Assembly (NCBI GenBank): GCA_025455065.1
Contig: JALONG010000036.1
Coordinates: 1-48,935, forward strand
From: Candidatus Kapaibacterium sp.
GTDB taxonomy: Bacteria > Bacteroidota > Ignavibacteria > Kapaibacteriales > UBA4661
Direction: 5' to 3'
Length of the DNA: 48,935 bases
Numbering within the stretch: the first letter of the stretch is position 1; every line of letters begins with the position of its first letter. The position numbers and the translations under genes were made by a program. The notes below the pieces were generated by a model. The model was not told the DNA's origin. It was given only the letters and a program-made list of their open reading frames with translations, and ran no database searches. Shown piece after piece: positions 33,831 through 43,501 of the stretch.

Positions 33831-36242
33831 CTAAAACTCCACTCGCACACCACCCACGAAAAACCGCCCCAACTGCGCCGTTCCCACAACTGCATCCCGT
33901 GTGGGACTATACGCATAGCCCAGCAAATTCGCTCTATTGAGCAGGTTTTCCATCGAAACGTAGCTGATAAGCGACCATCCGTTGAAGTTATTCCGAAAAT
34001 CTATCCGCGCATCAATACGCTCGTAATCGGGCAGACGCACCGAAAAGGCTTCTTGCGTGTTCAAAACTGTTGCCTGAAAGCGGCGTGAAAGCTCAACATT
34101 GACGGGAGTTGTGGGTGCGCCGCCAGCGCGGGCGTACCGTGCAGAAAATTCCATCGAAAATGCCTCTGCAATTTTCCATTCATACCCCGCCAGCACCGTT
34201 GCAATGTAGCCATTATCAAAGGCACCGCTTCGCCAAATCTTGTCTGAGCCTTGATATTCCTGACGAACAAGCGACAACGATGCAAGCGCATACCACGAGT
34301 TTGCGAATTGCTTGGAAAAAGAAAATTCCGCGCCATAACTCCGCCCTGTGCCGCTATTAACGAGATTCCCCAAACCACTGATACTGCCGAAGTTTGTCCC
34401 AAGATTCATTGCGGAAAACGAGGTAGCAGCGCCCGCCGAAACGGGTATGTGGGAGTAATCTTTGTAGTATGCTTCTGCTTTCAAGAGCATATCCGAAGCC
34501 GCAGCAAAGCTGTATCCGGCAACGTAATGAATCGCTTGCGAAAAATCTAATCCACGATTATCCACGCCCGGCGTTGTGTCCAAATACACCGCAAGCGGCT
34601 GCGATTGCCGATACACACCTGTTCCCAGCGTAAAGGTGTGTTGCAGTGCGGGATTCCAAGCAAATGCTAGACGCGGCTCTAAGGTTGCACGATTGCTCAC
34701 TCCCAGATATTGCGAGTGCAATCCAAGATTCATGCGCAGTTCATCGGAAAAACGGTAATTCCAATTCACAAAACTCAAGGTTTGAAGCGCTGTGCCGTTG
34801 GCTTTGACCGAAAAGAGAACATTGCTGAAACGACTTGTTGTTGTGCGGTATTCATCCAAATCGTAGGTGCGAAGCCGTGTTTCGACGGCACCCGTAAACA
34901 CACTGCGGGCATCCGGCGAAAAAGAAATGTTGTATTTTGCCGTCCAGTAGCCTTCCGCAGCGCGATTGCGATACCACGGCGTTGTGCCTTGCAAACCACC
35001 ATCGCTCCGAGCCGTGATAGAATCTACATCCGTGCGAAACCGGCTGGAAACATAGCCCACCATCAATTTCCCAAAAGCGCGGTCGGAAAAAAGCGCTTGC
35101 CAATGCAGCCCCAGCGCGACAACATCGGTGCCGTTTCTCGTGTCCTGCTCTCCTGTTCTGAGTGATGTACCATTGGAGTATTGCATGAAAATATCGCTGG
35201 TGGTAAGAAGCCCCGAAAGCCAGATTTTATGCTGTGTCCCAATGTCGAGATGTACCTTCAGCGATAAATCCTCATAACGCGGCACGCCTGCTCCGGTGAA
35301 GCGCGTTCCCAAGGCTTCCAGAATTTCCAAAAATGATTTGCGATAGCCGACAAGAAAACTCCCCTTTACGGCGTTCTCCGTAGCGCTTTGTCCATCGCTT
35401 TGCGTCCCGAAAGGAAGCGGTCCCTCAGCCATTGCCTCAACGCCGTTAAAACCGAACTGCCCGACAAATTCATATTTTTCGTTGTTACCGTTGCGTGTGC
35501 GCAGGTCGAAGACACCGGACATTCTGTCGCCGTATTCTGCGGCAAATGCGCCGGTCAAAAAATCGCTATTGGCAAGCATATTGGAATTGATTGCCCCGAC
35601 GGGACCGCCCGTTGCGCCTTGCGTAGCAAAGTGATTTGGGTTTGGAATATCCAAGCCGTCCAGCCGCCAGAGCAGTTCCGTTGGCGCACCGCCGCGAATG
35701 ATGATGTCATTGCGGGTATCGTTTGCACTTAGCACACCAGCAAAGCCTGATGCCATGCGGGCTACATCGCCTCTCGCTCCTGCAAAGCGGTACGCATCGT
35801 CCAGCGAAAAAACATTTGCCGAAATCAGCGAAGCCTCGTTTATCGGCGTAAAACCTTCCTTGCGAGCCGATACGGTAGCTGCTTCGGTGCGAAGAATTTT
35901 CTCCACAAGCGGAACGTTGATAAGAACTTCTTTGCCGGACGTTACCACAATCGGCAGAGAAAGCGTTTCATAGCCCAAGAGCGTAACCCGCATTGTATAG
36001 CGTCCGGCGGGAACATTGCGGATTTTGAACTGTCCGTCGGCATTAGAAATGGCACCATTGTTTATTTCCACAATCCGCACAACGGCGCTCCGGACGGGCG
36101 TTTGCGTATTCGCGTTGAAGACAGAACCGCGAACAACCTGCGTAGATGCAAGCGTGCCGGTTTGTGCGCTGAGTGTTTCAGGATTGATGACGGTAAACAG
36201 CCCGACACTCAGTGCGGTAAGGATAATGAGGCACAATTTCAT
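33831..36242 (-). CDS. TonB-dependent outer-membrane receptor
   Basis: 803 aa. Signal peptide (about 1-26), then a carboxypeptidase-regulatory-like domain (VVRGSVFNANTQTPVRSA, about 37-120), a plug domain (DDAYRFAGARGDVARMASGF, IIIRGGAPTELLWRLDGLDIPN, about 150-225) and a beta-barrel ending GRFFVGGVRVEF with the expected terminal Phe. It imports an unidentified ligand using energy from TonB. It is shorter than SusC-type receptors and has no SusD partner. The gene is last of a minus-strand run, 125 bp after a small membrane protein gene. Confidence 0.9.
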   Translation of the reverse strand: MKLCLIILTALSVGLFTVINPETLSAQTGTLASTQVVRGSVFNANTQTPVRSAVVRIVEINNGAISNADGQFKIRNVPAGRYTMRVTLLGYETLSLPIVVTSGKEVLINVPLVEKILRTEAATVSARKEGFTPINEASLISANVFSLDDAYRFAGARGDVARMASGFAGVLSANDTRNDIIIRGGAPTELLWRLDGLDIPNPNHFATQGATGGPVGAINSNMLANSDFLTGAFAAEYGDRMSGVFDLRTRNGNNEKYEFVGQFGFNGVEAMAEGPLPFGTQSDGQSATENAVKGSFLVGYRKSFLEILEALGTRFTGAGVPRYEDLSLKVHLDIGTQHKIWLSGLLTTSDIFMQYSNGTSLRTGEQDTRNGTDVVALGLHWQALFSDRAFGKLMVGYVSSRFRTDVDSITARSDGGLQGTTPWYRNRAAEGYWTAKYNISFSPDARSVFTGAVETRLRTYDLDEYRTTTSRFSNVLFSVKANGTALQTLSFVNWNYRFSDELRMNLGLHSQYLGVSNRATLEPRLAFAWNPALQHTFTLGTGVYRQSQPLAVYLDTTPGVDNRGLDFSQAIHYVAGYSFAAASDMLLKAEAYYKDYSHIPVSAGAATSFSAMNLGTNFGSISGLGNLVNSGTGRSYGAEFSFSKQFANSWYALASLSLVRQEYQGSDKIWRSGAFDNGYIATVLAGYEWKIAEAFSMEFSARYARAGGAPTTPVNVELSRRFQATVLNTQEAFSVRLPDYERIDARIDFRNNFNGWSLISYVSMENLLNRANLLGYAYSPTRDAVVGTAQLGRFFVGGVRVEF

Positions 36243-36367
36243 TGTTGTTTTCTTTCAAAATTTGAGTAAAAATAGTCACTATTGTTTTGTTATCGTCATC
36301 ATGGTATTTCTTTTCGGGCGATACAATCCCCAAACACATATGCGGTTTTTACACGAATGCTTTCATC

Positions 36368-36820
36368 TTACTGCGGCTTCCACACCATCACCACCACAAT
36401 CGCCACTCCAAGCCCTGTAAGCGCCCACCCAAGCGGATTTGCTCGGCGTTCCAAGAGGCGAAATTCTTCCGAATCCACACCCGCAGTTTCGGCAACCACA
36501 ATTTGCTTTTTCAAAAGGGGCGTGTAAAAAGGTAGCGCGAGTAAGCCTTGCAGGATAAACAGCGCATTGCCAAGCCAAATCCACGTCGTTGTCATTGGCA
36601 TTTCAGTCAGCACAATCATTGCATGACCTGTCGCCAAGGCAAGGAAATATGCGGGATTCGCCACCCAATCATCAATGCGCTTGATGCCGCGCAAAGCAAA
36701 GACGGTCATGTCAGGTTGATCTTTTGCGAGTTGTAGCCAAACGGCATACGTGATGTTCGCGCCCAGAGCGATAATTGCACAAAGAATGTGTGCGAATTTG
36801 AGGATGAGGTAGATATTCAT
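36368..36820 (-). CDS. DUF2269-like integral membrane protein
   Basis: 150 aa with four hydrophobic segments (about 5-28, 54-73, 79-100, 128-147). FAHILCAIIALGANITYAVW is typical of the DUF2269 family, whose function is unknown; the conserved His and Gly in helix 1 suggest possible cofactor contact. It is spaced 26 bp from a second membrane protein gene and is probably cotranscribed with it. Confidence 0.7.
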   Translation of the reverse strand: MNIYLILKFAHILCAIIALGANITYAVWLQLAKDQPDMTVFALRGIKRIDDWVANPAYFLALATGHAMIVLTEMPMTTTWIWLGNALFILQGLLALPFYTPLLKKQIVVAETAGVDSEEFRLLERRANPLGWALTGLGVAIVVVMVWKPQ

Positions 36821-36846
36821 GATGTTTTTTTTGTTTGATGGAATAT

Positions 36847-37590
36847 TTACAACACTGCTTCAATACTTGCCGGAGCGGGGTTTTGACGTGGAGTTTGCGG
36901 TACGGTATTGTTTGTTGTGAGGCGAAATTTTTTCGTGTAATAGACGCGCCAAACCGTAATCGCCAAGCCGCCCACAACCGTTGGACCAAGCCACAATACG
37001 AGCGGCGGCAGACCACGCCCATTCACCACCAGCACGGCAGTTACCGTCGCAATATACGCACCAAGCATCAGCGTCAAATGCGCAAAGAACCATTCCATGC
37101 GCTGTACAGGCTTGCCATTCATAATTCGCCGAAAACGCCGAATATCCCTCAGAGCCAGCACCAAACCTATCACGCCGAAGACCATGCTCACCATGCCCAT
37201 TTGTCCGCCGTTGGCAAAACGAACAGCGCCAAGCCCGATGAATACTGCGCCTGAAAGGAGCGAAGCAATAGCAATAATCCAATCAATTTTTGCAATCTGC
37301 ACCGCCTGACTTGCACGTATGTTCTTGCGTTCAAGCGCCCGCCAGCCCGTAAGCGTCAGTTGGAGGGTGAAAAACGACAACGGCACGAAAAACCGCATGA
37401 GTTCAGGCTTTGCGAAGGACATGAGTAGCGCCGTCAGTGCCACGCCAACCATTGACCAGACATAAACGATACCATTTTTGCGGTGCAGAGTTTTTCCTTT
37501 TGGCGCGACAATAGCAATCAAGCCTGTTCCAAAGGCAATAGTGCCACACAGAATGTGGAGCGAACGCGAGAGAATGAGGAAGGTTTCCAT
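36847..37590 (-). CDS. Seven-helix membrane protein (DUF2306-like)
   Basis: 247 aa with about seven hydrophobic segments. The pattern LHILCGTIAFGTGLIAI then GKTLHRKNGIVYVW (helix 1 His, then a short loop with HRxxG) resembles DUF2306-type proteins, and a later HLTLMLGAYIATV helix contains another conserved His. Function is unknown; paired histidines could bind haem or metal. It starts 35 bp after the outer-membrane protein gene and precedes the DUF2269-like gene, so the three probably form an operon. Confidence 0.62.
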   Translation of the reverse strand: METFLILSRSLHILCGTIAFGTGLIAIVAPKGKTLHRKNGIVYVWSMVGVALTALLMSFAKPELMRFFVPLSFFTLQLTLTGWRALERKNIRASQAVQIAKIDWIIAIASLLSGAVFIGLGAVRFANGGQMGMVSMVFGVIGLVLALRDIRRFRRIMNGKPVQRMEWFFAHLTLMLGAYIATVTAVLVVNGRGLPPLVLWLGPTVVGGLAITVWRVYYTKKFRLTTNNTVPQTPRQNPAPASIEAVL

Positions 37591-37625
37591 GATGTTCTGT
37601 ATTTAAGGGTGAGTAATTCTTGGTT

Positions 37626-38954
37626 TTAGCGCAAAGCCAAAAAGCGATTGATATTGATGACAAGCTGGATGAAATTGATTTCCAAATCCTGCAAACGCAA
37701 GGCACTGCCTGTGTTCGGCATGGTAAGTGTGACATTCGGCGTGTAGCGAACATTGGTGCGCAAAAGAAACCATTCTACGCCGGAAGGACGAATATCCCAG
37801 CCCGTGATAACGTAGGGCAAAAATTTTGTTTCTGCCGCACGCACAGCATCTTCGCTGCGGTCACGCTGTGTTGCCGACAAAAAATCCACGCCAATTCCTG
37901 CACCCAAAAAAGGCATAAATCCGTGATAGTCGAAGAAATATTTATAGCCTTCCAAGCCAATAGTGGTGCGGGTTAGCTGCTGTTCCAATCCAAAAGCGCG
38001 TTGCGAAGAATTCATTGAGCGGACAGCAAAATTCAAGTGTGCATCAATGTCGTGCAAGTAATATCCCACACCAATATCCGCCACAACAACGGCATTGCGA
38101 GGGTTCAAAAAAGGATACTTGGCTTCGTTGTGTGGTGAAGGCGATGCCGTCCACACCGACGACGGACCAATGGCAATGGTGAAGGTATTCATTGCGCCTT
38201 TTTTCTCGAAGTATTTTTTGTGGCGCTCCAAACCGCCACGTTTATCACGCTCTTCCATATCAACAGTGGTGTCGAAAACATATTTTGCCCCCAACCAAAA
38301 CGCGGCAGAAGGCAGCGTCATCGTTGTTTTCTCACTGCGTCCGGCGTAGTATTCCATATCGTTCATATTGAACATCCACCGCGCTCCGCCTTCAATAATC
38401 ACATCTCCGGTTTGGAATGTGGCTCCTGCGCTGAGGGTTGTGCGGTCGAGATTCAGCGACGCACCGTCTTCGCCGTTTACCGTTTGGCGGTACATTCCGG
38501 GTTGCCACGCAATGCCCACAAATGGGCGAATTTTATCGCGTTCCACTCGCCAAGGATAGACCCGTGCGCCTGTTTCCACGCCTGCTTGATACATCGCATT
38601 CACGCTATTTCCGGCAGCATCGGTAAAGCGGGTGCTTGTTTGAAATGGTGAAATGGTAATAAAAAAATCCGTGTGTCCCCAAAAGTGCATACCGCCGACC
38701 GTTACACGAGGCGCAATGCGGGTATCCATTTGCGCACGGCTTACCGAACCGTTCAAACCTTGATACACCAAATCGCCACCGGATGGCTGTATTTGCATAT
38801 CCACACCAACGTACATTTGCGCAAAACGGTAGCGAGCATTCGCACTATCCACATACAACTGCGCAAAAAGCGTCGGTGCGAGTGTCAGCATCATGACGCA
38901 AATGGCAGGAATCATTGACACGATGAAGCGAGCGGAAGAAAAAATCGTCTTCAT
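37626..38954 (-). CDS. Outer-membrane beta-barrel protein of unknown function
   Basis: 442 aa from the ATG at 38954; the frame is open to 39140 but the upstream codons lie in repetitive DNA. A signal peptide ends at LFAQ (about 28). The mature part alternates polar and hydrophobic residues with many aromatic turns (YVGVDMQI, GMHFWGHTDFFITISPF, VTGWDIRPSGVEWFLLRTNVRY type strands), consistent with a beta-barrel of the outer membrane. No family was recognised. It is downstream of a LytTR regulator gene and separated from it by direct repeats that could be its operator. Confidence 0.65.
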   Translation of the reverse strand: MKTIFSSARFIVSMIPAICVMMLTLAPTLFAQLYVDSANARYRFAQMYVGVDMQIQPSGGDLVYQGLNGSVSRAQMDTRIAPRVTVGGMHFWGHTDFFITISPFQTSTRFTDAAGNSVNAMYQAGVETGARVYPWRVERDKIRPFVGIAWQPGMYRQTVNGEDGASLNLDRTTLSAGATFQTGDVIIEGGARWMFNMNDMEYYAGRSEKTTMTLPSAAFWLGAKYVFDTTVDMEERDKRGGLERHKKYFEKKGAMNTFTIAIGPSSVWTASPSPHNEAKYPFLNPRNAVVVADIGVGYYLHDIDAHLNFAVRSMNSSQRAFGLEQQLTRTTIGLEGYKYFFDYHGFMPFLGAGIGVDFLSATQRDRSEDAVRAAETKFLPYVITGWDIRPSGVEWFLLRTNVRYTPNVTLTMPNTGSALRLQDLEINFIQLVININRFLALR

Positions 38955-39023
38955 AACAGTCTCCGAAAAAGGTTGAAAGAAAAAAAGTAAAACGCTGTGT
39001 CCAATTTGTTTCACATTCTGACA

Positions 39024-39160
39024 CAAAATTACGCACGAAACGAGGGGAAGTTTTGGAAATGGGGCAAGTGGGAACGAGTTTGGGGTAAATAGCACAAACC
39101 CCAGACCACAAGCGCGGTTTGGGGTGAATGGTAAAGGCAAAATCGGGGGTTTGGGGTAAA
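39024..39160 (-). promoter_or_regulatory. Repeat-bearing upstream region of the outer-membrane protein gene
   Basis: TAATTTTG (minus strand, 39031-39024) fits a TAnnTTTG -7 element about 70 bp before the ATG at 38954, without a clear TTG partner. Upstream of it lie three direct copies of GTTTGGGGTRAA on the plus strand (39078-39089, 39117-39128, 39149-39160) and one inverted partial copy (39094-39102). They may be LytTR-type operator repeats or intergenic filler. Confidence 0.35.
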
Positions 39161-39173
39161 CAGCTAGGAGGCG

Positions 39174-40103
39174 TTAGTTGCGTTCGACGTGCTGCAATTT
39201 GTCCAACATTTCGTTTTGAAGCGAACGGGAAACCGGAACAACAAATTCTAAATCCGAAAGGTGTAATTTATACCCTTGAGCATTACCGGAGACTTTGAAA
39301 ACATTACTCAAATTCACAATGTAGGATTTGTGGCAACGATAAAAATTATGTTGCGACGCTAATTGGTCTTCCAAGGATTTCAACGTGGCGCGAAATAAGA
39401 CTTTTTTCACATTCTCACCGGATTCATAGTACAAAGTAACGTAATTATCATTTGCCTGAACGCAAAGTATTGACGCGGGATTGAGTTCGTACTGCTCTTT
39501 TGCGCTTGTGCCAATAAGCGTGATGAGTTTCGGCGTGAGAGCGCTTGGAGCTTGGCGTTCTTTATGCTCACTACGCAATTCCTCAATGTCGGCAGTGATT
39601 TTTGCGGCGGCGGTGACGTTCTGTTTCCAATAACGTCGCTCCAATAGCAACGTCCAGATGATAGTAGGAAAAATACCGATAGAAAACGTCCAAAGAACAA
39701 AGTATAGAAGCGACATCCAATGAAATGGCAATAAAAAAATAAAGCGAGAATACAGATAATTCAAAACACCAATCAGCATGACGTTCCACAGCGAAATAGC
39801 AATGTGTTTGCCGACATTCCAGCGCTCCTCGTCAAACCATTGTGGAACAATCCGTGGTGTAATAAAAAAATTGAATATCAAACCAACAAACGTAACCACA
39901 CCGTAAAAACCGATAATAGGCGTTTTCCACTCACCTGTGTAGCGCGAAAGCCCGAAGGGTTCAAAGGCAAGCAGCACCGACGCTACGCCAATGCCAAACA
40001 GTGTCGCAATAATGACACGTTTTTTTGCATCAGTTTCGAGCGGAAAAGGGCGGTGGAAAATTGCGAGGATACTTGGTGGTGGAGAAGATTGCGGGGTAGT
40101 CAT
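39174..40103 (-). CDS. LytTR-family membrane-bound DNA-binding regulator
   Basis: 309 aa from the ATG at 40103 (the frame continues to 40349 but overlaps the upstream chemoreceptor gene). Four hydrophobic segments (about 30-50, 60-84, 98-120, 126-148) are followed by a charged helix and a C-terminal LytTR domain (about 205-305) with ILCVQANDNYVTLYY and FYRCHKSYIVNLSNV. Such membrane LytTR proteins sense a signal in the membrane and bind promoter repeats directly. The neighbouring outer-membrane protein gene, preceded by three direct repeats, is an obvious candidate target. Confidence 0.85.
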   Translation of the reverse strand: MTTPQSSPPPSILAIFHRPFPLETDAKKRVIIATLFGIGVASVLLAFEPFGLSRYTGEWKTPIIGFYGVVTFVGLIFNFFITPRIVPQWFDEERWNVGKHIAISLWNVMLIGVLNYLYSRFIFLLPFHWMSLLYFVLWTFSIGIFPTIIWTLLLERRYWKQNVTAAAKITADIEELRSEHKERQAPSALTPKLITLIGTSAKEQYELNPASILCVQANDNYVTLYYESGENVKKVLFRATLKSLEDQLASQHNFYRCHKSYIVNLSNVFKVSGNAQGYKLHLSDLEFVVPVSRSLQNEMLDKLQHVERN

Positions 40104-40132
40104 GAAGGAAAGAAAGATGATGATAATGATGC

Positions 40133-40176
40133 ACAAAAAAGAGACGTTGCATTGCAGCATTAGCAAAGCAACGTCT
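40133..40176 (-). terminator. Terminator after the chemoreceptor gene
   Basis: On the minus strand AGACGTTGC (40176-40168) pairs with GCAACGTCT (40150-40142), followed by CTTTTTTG. It separates the chemoreceptor and LytTR genes. Confidence 0.75.
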
Positions 40177-40251
40177 TGAATACTGACGGAAAATAAAGGA
40201 AAAAATTTTTGAGGCGCGTTATGGCTAAAATTGCCCCAACGGTGTATTGGG

Positions 40252-42009
40252 TCAAGCAAGATAGCGCTGCGTATCTCCACCGGGCAAGAGTATATCACCC
40301 ATCGGACCGCCGTCAATATCAAACTGCCGTAACAGTGTCTGTAAATCACGTACCAAGCCTGAAAGTGCTTCCAATGAATGTTCGATATGATGCGTCATTT
40401 CAACGGTAGATTCAATGCTGCCGACGGTAGATTTTACCGTTTCAACAACACTATGAAATGCTGCCGCACGAGTTTCAATGCCGGATGCAATCGTTTCGTA
40501 GGCTTCCGCACCCTTCGTGGCGTTGTCGCGGGCAAGCATAAATGCCTGTCCCGCTTCTTCGACAAGCTGTGTGCCTCGCTCTACCTCGCCTGTGCCGCGT
40601 CCAATCGTTGCAACAGCTTGCTGTGTTTCGTTTTGGATGCGTTTTATCATCGTGGCGATTTCTTTCGTAGCTTTTGTAGTTCGCTCGGCGAGTTTCCGCA
40701 CTTCATCGGCAACAACCGCAAAACCGCGTCCCTGCTCACCTGCGCGGGCAGCTTCGATTGCAGCGTTCAGTGCCAAAAGATTTGTCTGGTCGGCGATTTC
40801 GTTAATCACCTGAACAATTTCCCCGATTTGATTGGAACTTTCACCGAGTGTCCGAATCGTTTCGGCGGATTGCGCAACAACAAACGCTATCGAACCCATT
40901 CCCACCATTGCTTCTTGGATGCGCTTGCTGCCTTCTTCGGAACTTGTTACGGTGCCGTGTGCAACATTAGCAAAACTCCTCGCGGACTTTGCGCCGATTT
41001 GCATTTGGTCGGTTAATTCTTCGATACGATTGGTCGCCTGGTTCGCTTTTTGTGCCTGCTCTGCTGCGGTAAACGCCATTTTCTCCGTTGCCGCAAGCAT
41101 TTCCTGCGTGGAATGAGAAGTGCTGTCGGCGGTTTCACGCACTTTTCGCATTATGTCGCGGACATTGGCAACGGCGTTGTTTAAGCCCTCGACTAAACGT
41201 GAGATTTCATCACGTTTTCCGGCATCTTGCGTTTGAATCCTGACGGTTAAATTGCCAGACGAAAACTGCTCAACACCGCTCAAGATAGCAGCAACACTGC
41301 GTTCTAAGTATTCTTGCTGTCGTTTTGTTTGTTGCAAGATACGGCTGTCTTTTTCCTGTGCCGCAAATTGTTCTCGCTGAAGTTCATTGAGTGCTTCATG
41401 TACCTTTGCTTCCGTGCTTTCCTGCTCTTGCTTCAAAAGGCTCAAAAGCTGTTCTTTGCCTTGTTCAAAGACAGAGATGAGGGCAAACAGGACTACGACA
41501 AACGCAACCATAGAAGAAATCCATGCACCAAGTACCTTTTCAGGCGGAACAGCGCTTGTGGGTGTCATGCCGTTCATTTCCAATACACCGAAGATGATGT
41601 AAAATACCACCACACAAATTCCCCAGAAAAGCGCTTGTTTGCGCCCTGCAATCAGAAGAGCAAGAATCGGTGAAAAAACCAACCATGCAGTAGTTTGTGA
41701 ACGCAAGCCTCCGGTGGTGATATCTATTGCGCCCAGCAAAAACAGGGCATTGGCAGCCAATATATTTCCCGCAACGGATAACGACGCGCTTGCACGGAAT
41801 ATGAGCAGCATTATGCCATAAATGAAAATGTTAATCCCTGAACACGCGGCACCGATGTAGTTCGGATACGAAAGGTGAATTGGGATATATACGATAGAAA
41901 GTATCGTACCAATCACGGCAATTTGTATCACCAAACGCCCACGACGCTGTACGTCGGAATCCGCACTGTGCAAGGCTTCCGGGAAAAATCGTTCTATTAT
42001 TCCGTTCAT
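40252..42009 (-). CDS. Methyl-accepting chemotaxis-type receptor with six-helix sensor
   Basis: 585 aa from the ATG at 42009. Six hydrophobic segments (about 25-200) form the sensor instead of a periplasmic domain; then a coiled coil, a HAMP-like stretch ([24 protein letters not shown]) and the cytoplasmic signalling coiled coil with the highly conserved hairpin ([33 protein letters not shown]). The tail GGDTQRYLA is not a CheR-binding pentapeptide. No CheA, CheW, CheY or flagellar genes are in the window, so it may work with an unlinked array or a non-motility pathway. It lies 70 bp after the MazG-like gene and has its own terminator. Confidence 0.9.
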   Translation of the reverse strand: MNGIIERFFPEALHSADSDVQRRGRLVIQIAVIGTILSIVYIPIHLSYPNYIGAACSGINIFIYGIMLLIFRASASLSVAGNILAANALFLLGAIDITTGGLRSQTTAWLVFSPILALLIAGRKQALFWGICVVVFYIIFGVLEMNGMTPTSAVPPEKVLGAWISSMVAFVVVLFALISVFEQGKEQLLSLLKQEQESTEAKVHEALNELQREQFAAQEKDSRILQQTKRQQEYLERSVAAILSGVEQFSSGNLTVRIQTQDAGKRDEISRLVEGLNNAVANVRDIMRKVRETADSTSHSTQEMLAATEKMAFTAAEQAQKANQATNRIEELTDQMQIGAKSARSFANVAHGTVTSSEEGSKRIQEAMVGMGSIAFVVAQSAETIRTLGESSNQIGEIVQVINEIADQTNLLALNAAIEAARAGEQGRGFAVVADEVRKLAERTTKATKEIATMIKRIQNETQQAVATIGRGTGEVERGTQLVEEAGQAFMLARDNATKGAEAYETIASGIETRAAAFHSVVETVKSTVGSIESTVEMTHHIEHSLEALSGLVRDLQTLLRQFDIDGGPMGDILLPGGDTQRYLA

Positions 42010-42078
42010 ATTCTTTGCTCTGTCGGTTGATAAAATCAAGATTTATTGATTCGTACAAATGAATGGTACAAAAATGCG

Positions 42079-42459
42079 TTAATACGTTTCGTCTTGCTCT
42101 GCAAGTCTTTGTCGCTTGTTTTCAATTCGTATCAATTTCGCCCGTACCGCTTCACCGAGGTTGATTCCGCTTGCATTGGCAAAATTCATCAGCGCGATAA
42201 GCACGTCTGCCGCTTCATCACTTATGTCGTGTGGATTAACTGCTTTCCCCTTCCAACGCTTTTTCTCCAAATTTGCCAGTTCACCCGCTTCACCACAGAG
42301 TTCCAGCGCAAAAAACTCCGGTGGACGCGCTTGAAAACAGGCTTGTTGGTATGCGTCGAATAAGGTTTGTATCTGCTGGAGATTGTTCTTGATTGGCTCG
42401 TAAAAGTCTTCATTGCTGAGGTCGAAGGTGCTTTCCCCGTTATGTGCATTACTCATCAT
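42079..42459 (-). CDS. MazG-like nucleotide pyrophosphohydrolase
   Basis: 126 aa. The all-alpha NTP pyrophosphohydrolase fold is recognised from ELCGEAGELANLEKK and SDEAADVLIALMNFA, giving the acidic ExxE...ExxD metal-binding residues. It hydrolyses non-canonical or excess NTPs to NMP and pyrophosphate. The ATG at 42459 (or 42456) overlaps the stop of the OmpR-type regulator gene, and a GGAGAGG Shine-Dalgarno lies just before it, so the two are translationally coupled. Confidence 0.85.
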   Translation of the reverse strand: MMSNAHNGESTFDLSNEDFYEPIKNNLQQIQTLFDAYQQACFQARPPEFFALELCGEAGELANLEKKRWKGKAVNPHDISDEAADVLIALMNFANASGINLGEAVRAKLIRIENKRQRLAEQDETY

Positions 42460-43156
42460 CTTCCTCTCCTTCGTCACTGTTCAAATCAGGTTCACGCATG
42501 ATGTAGCCCACACCGCGCACACTGCGTATCATTCGTGCTGCGCCTTCGTCGCCGATTTTATTGCGTAGGCGTTTCACGTAAACGTCAATAATGTTCGATT
42601 CGGTGTCAAAACTGTACGACCAAACGTGCTGCTGAATAAGGCTGCGACTGAGGACGCGCCCTTTGTTGCGCATGAGATATTCCAAGAGCGAGTACTCTTT
42701 CGTCGTCAGGTCAAATTCTTTCCCTAAGCGCGAAGCACGGTGCGTAACGGTATCCAACGCCAATTCCCCGCAACTCAGCACCGTAGATTTTTCCGAACTT
42801 GTGCGGCGAAGCAAGGAACGAACACGTGCGGCGAGTTCTTCAAAGTGAAAGGGTTTAGTGAGATAATCGTCCGCGCCATAATCCAAGCCCTGCACACGGT
42901 CTTGCGTACTTGCCCGCGCTGTCAGCATAAGTACCGGCGACGAACACCCCGAACCCCGCAGCTCGCGCACGACGGTCATGCCGTCTTTTTTCGGAAGCAT
43001 CACATCCAAAATTATCGCGTCGTATTGTGTTTCCAGCGCCATAGATAAGCCCTCTGCGCCGTCGTAGGCAACATCAACCGCATACATTTCTTCGCTCAGT
43101 CCTTTACGAATAAAACTGGCGACTTTTTTTTCATCTTCAATGACGAGGATTCTCAT
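42449..43156 (-). CDS. OmpR/PhoB-family response regulator
   Basis: 235 aa. Receiver domain (1-120) with the acidic pair Glu8/Asp9, phospho-acceptor Asp51, Thr79 and Lys101, then a winged-helix DNA-binding domain (about 128-222) with LTTKEYSLLEYLM and VYVKRLRNKI, followed by an acidic tail (DSDEGEEDDE type). It is close to the CopR/CusR subgroup. No histidine kinase gene is adjacent, so its partner is elsewhere; it is coupled to a MazG-like gene. Confidence 0.92.
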   Translation of the reverse strand: MRILVIEDEKKVASFIRKGLSEEMYAVDVAYDGAEGLSMALETQYDAIILDVMLPKKDGMTVVRELRGSGCSSPVLMLTARASTQDRVQGLDYGADDYLTKPFHFEELAARVRSLLRRTSSEKSTVLSCGELALDTVTHRASRLGKEFDLTTKEYSLLEYLMRNKGRVLSRSLIQQHVWSYSFDTESNIIDVYVKRLRNKIGDEGAARMIRSVRGVGYIMREPDLNSDEGEEDDE

Positions 43157-43501
43157 ATGCTAAGAAATTGGTGAATTGTGGGAACTCCTGAACTATTCAA
43201 ACTTGGACTATCCTAACTTGAACTATTCCAACTTTTGATACGCGAAAGCACCCAATATCTCAAAACACACGCATTTTCCCAAATAAAAACACCAAAGCCG
43301 CTTGAAACGAAGTTTCAAGCGGCTTCAATGCTTCAGAGAGGAGGCTTCCACACACACTCCACAAGAATATGTTTGGTTGCCTCTGCCCGCGCATCCCCTG
43401 GAAGTATGTGCGCAGGCGTTCGAGAGTTATTTCAACAGTCGTTCGGATAACCCGTTCTATCGCTACGAAGCGATAGGACGGGAAAATGTTTTCAAACCAA
43501 C
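43157..43501. other. 345-bp gap with repeats and two hairpins
   Basis: There is no gene. Three degenerate copies of AACTATTCAAACTTG lie at 43190-43236. A hairpin at 43293-43325 (AAGCCGCTTGAAAC/GTTTCAAGCGGCTT) is followed on the minus strand by TTTGGTGTTTTTATTT and is a plausible terminator for the aminotransferase gene. A second near-perfect hairpin at 43451-43482 (CCCGTTCTATCGCT/AGCGATAGGACGGG) lacks a T-run and may be a filler palindrome or transcript-end stabiliser. Confidence 0.6.
43293..43325 (-). terminator. Candidate terminator of the aminotransferase gene
   Basis: 14-bp perfect stem with a 3-nt loop and T-rich minus-strand exit (43296-43280), about 180 bp after the aminotransferase stop and before the response-regulator gene. 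Confidence 0.55.

Noticed and set aside
36368-39160. Respiratory or haem-uptake operon including the TonB-dependent receptor
   Set aside because: The membrane proteins have conserved histidines, but no haem-binding motif or known partner is visible and a 125-bp gap separates the receptor.
39118-40349. Extended starts for the LytTR and outer-membrane protein genes
   Set aside because: The LytTR extension overlaps the chemoreceptor coding region and terminator; the outer-membrane protein extension lies in GTTTGGGGT repeats before a good signal peptide start.
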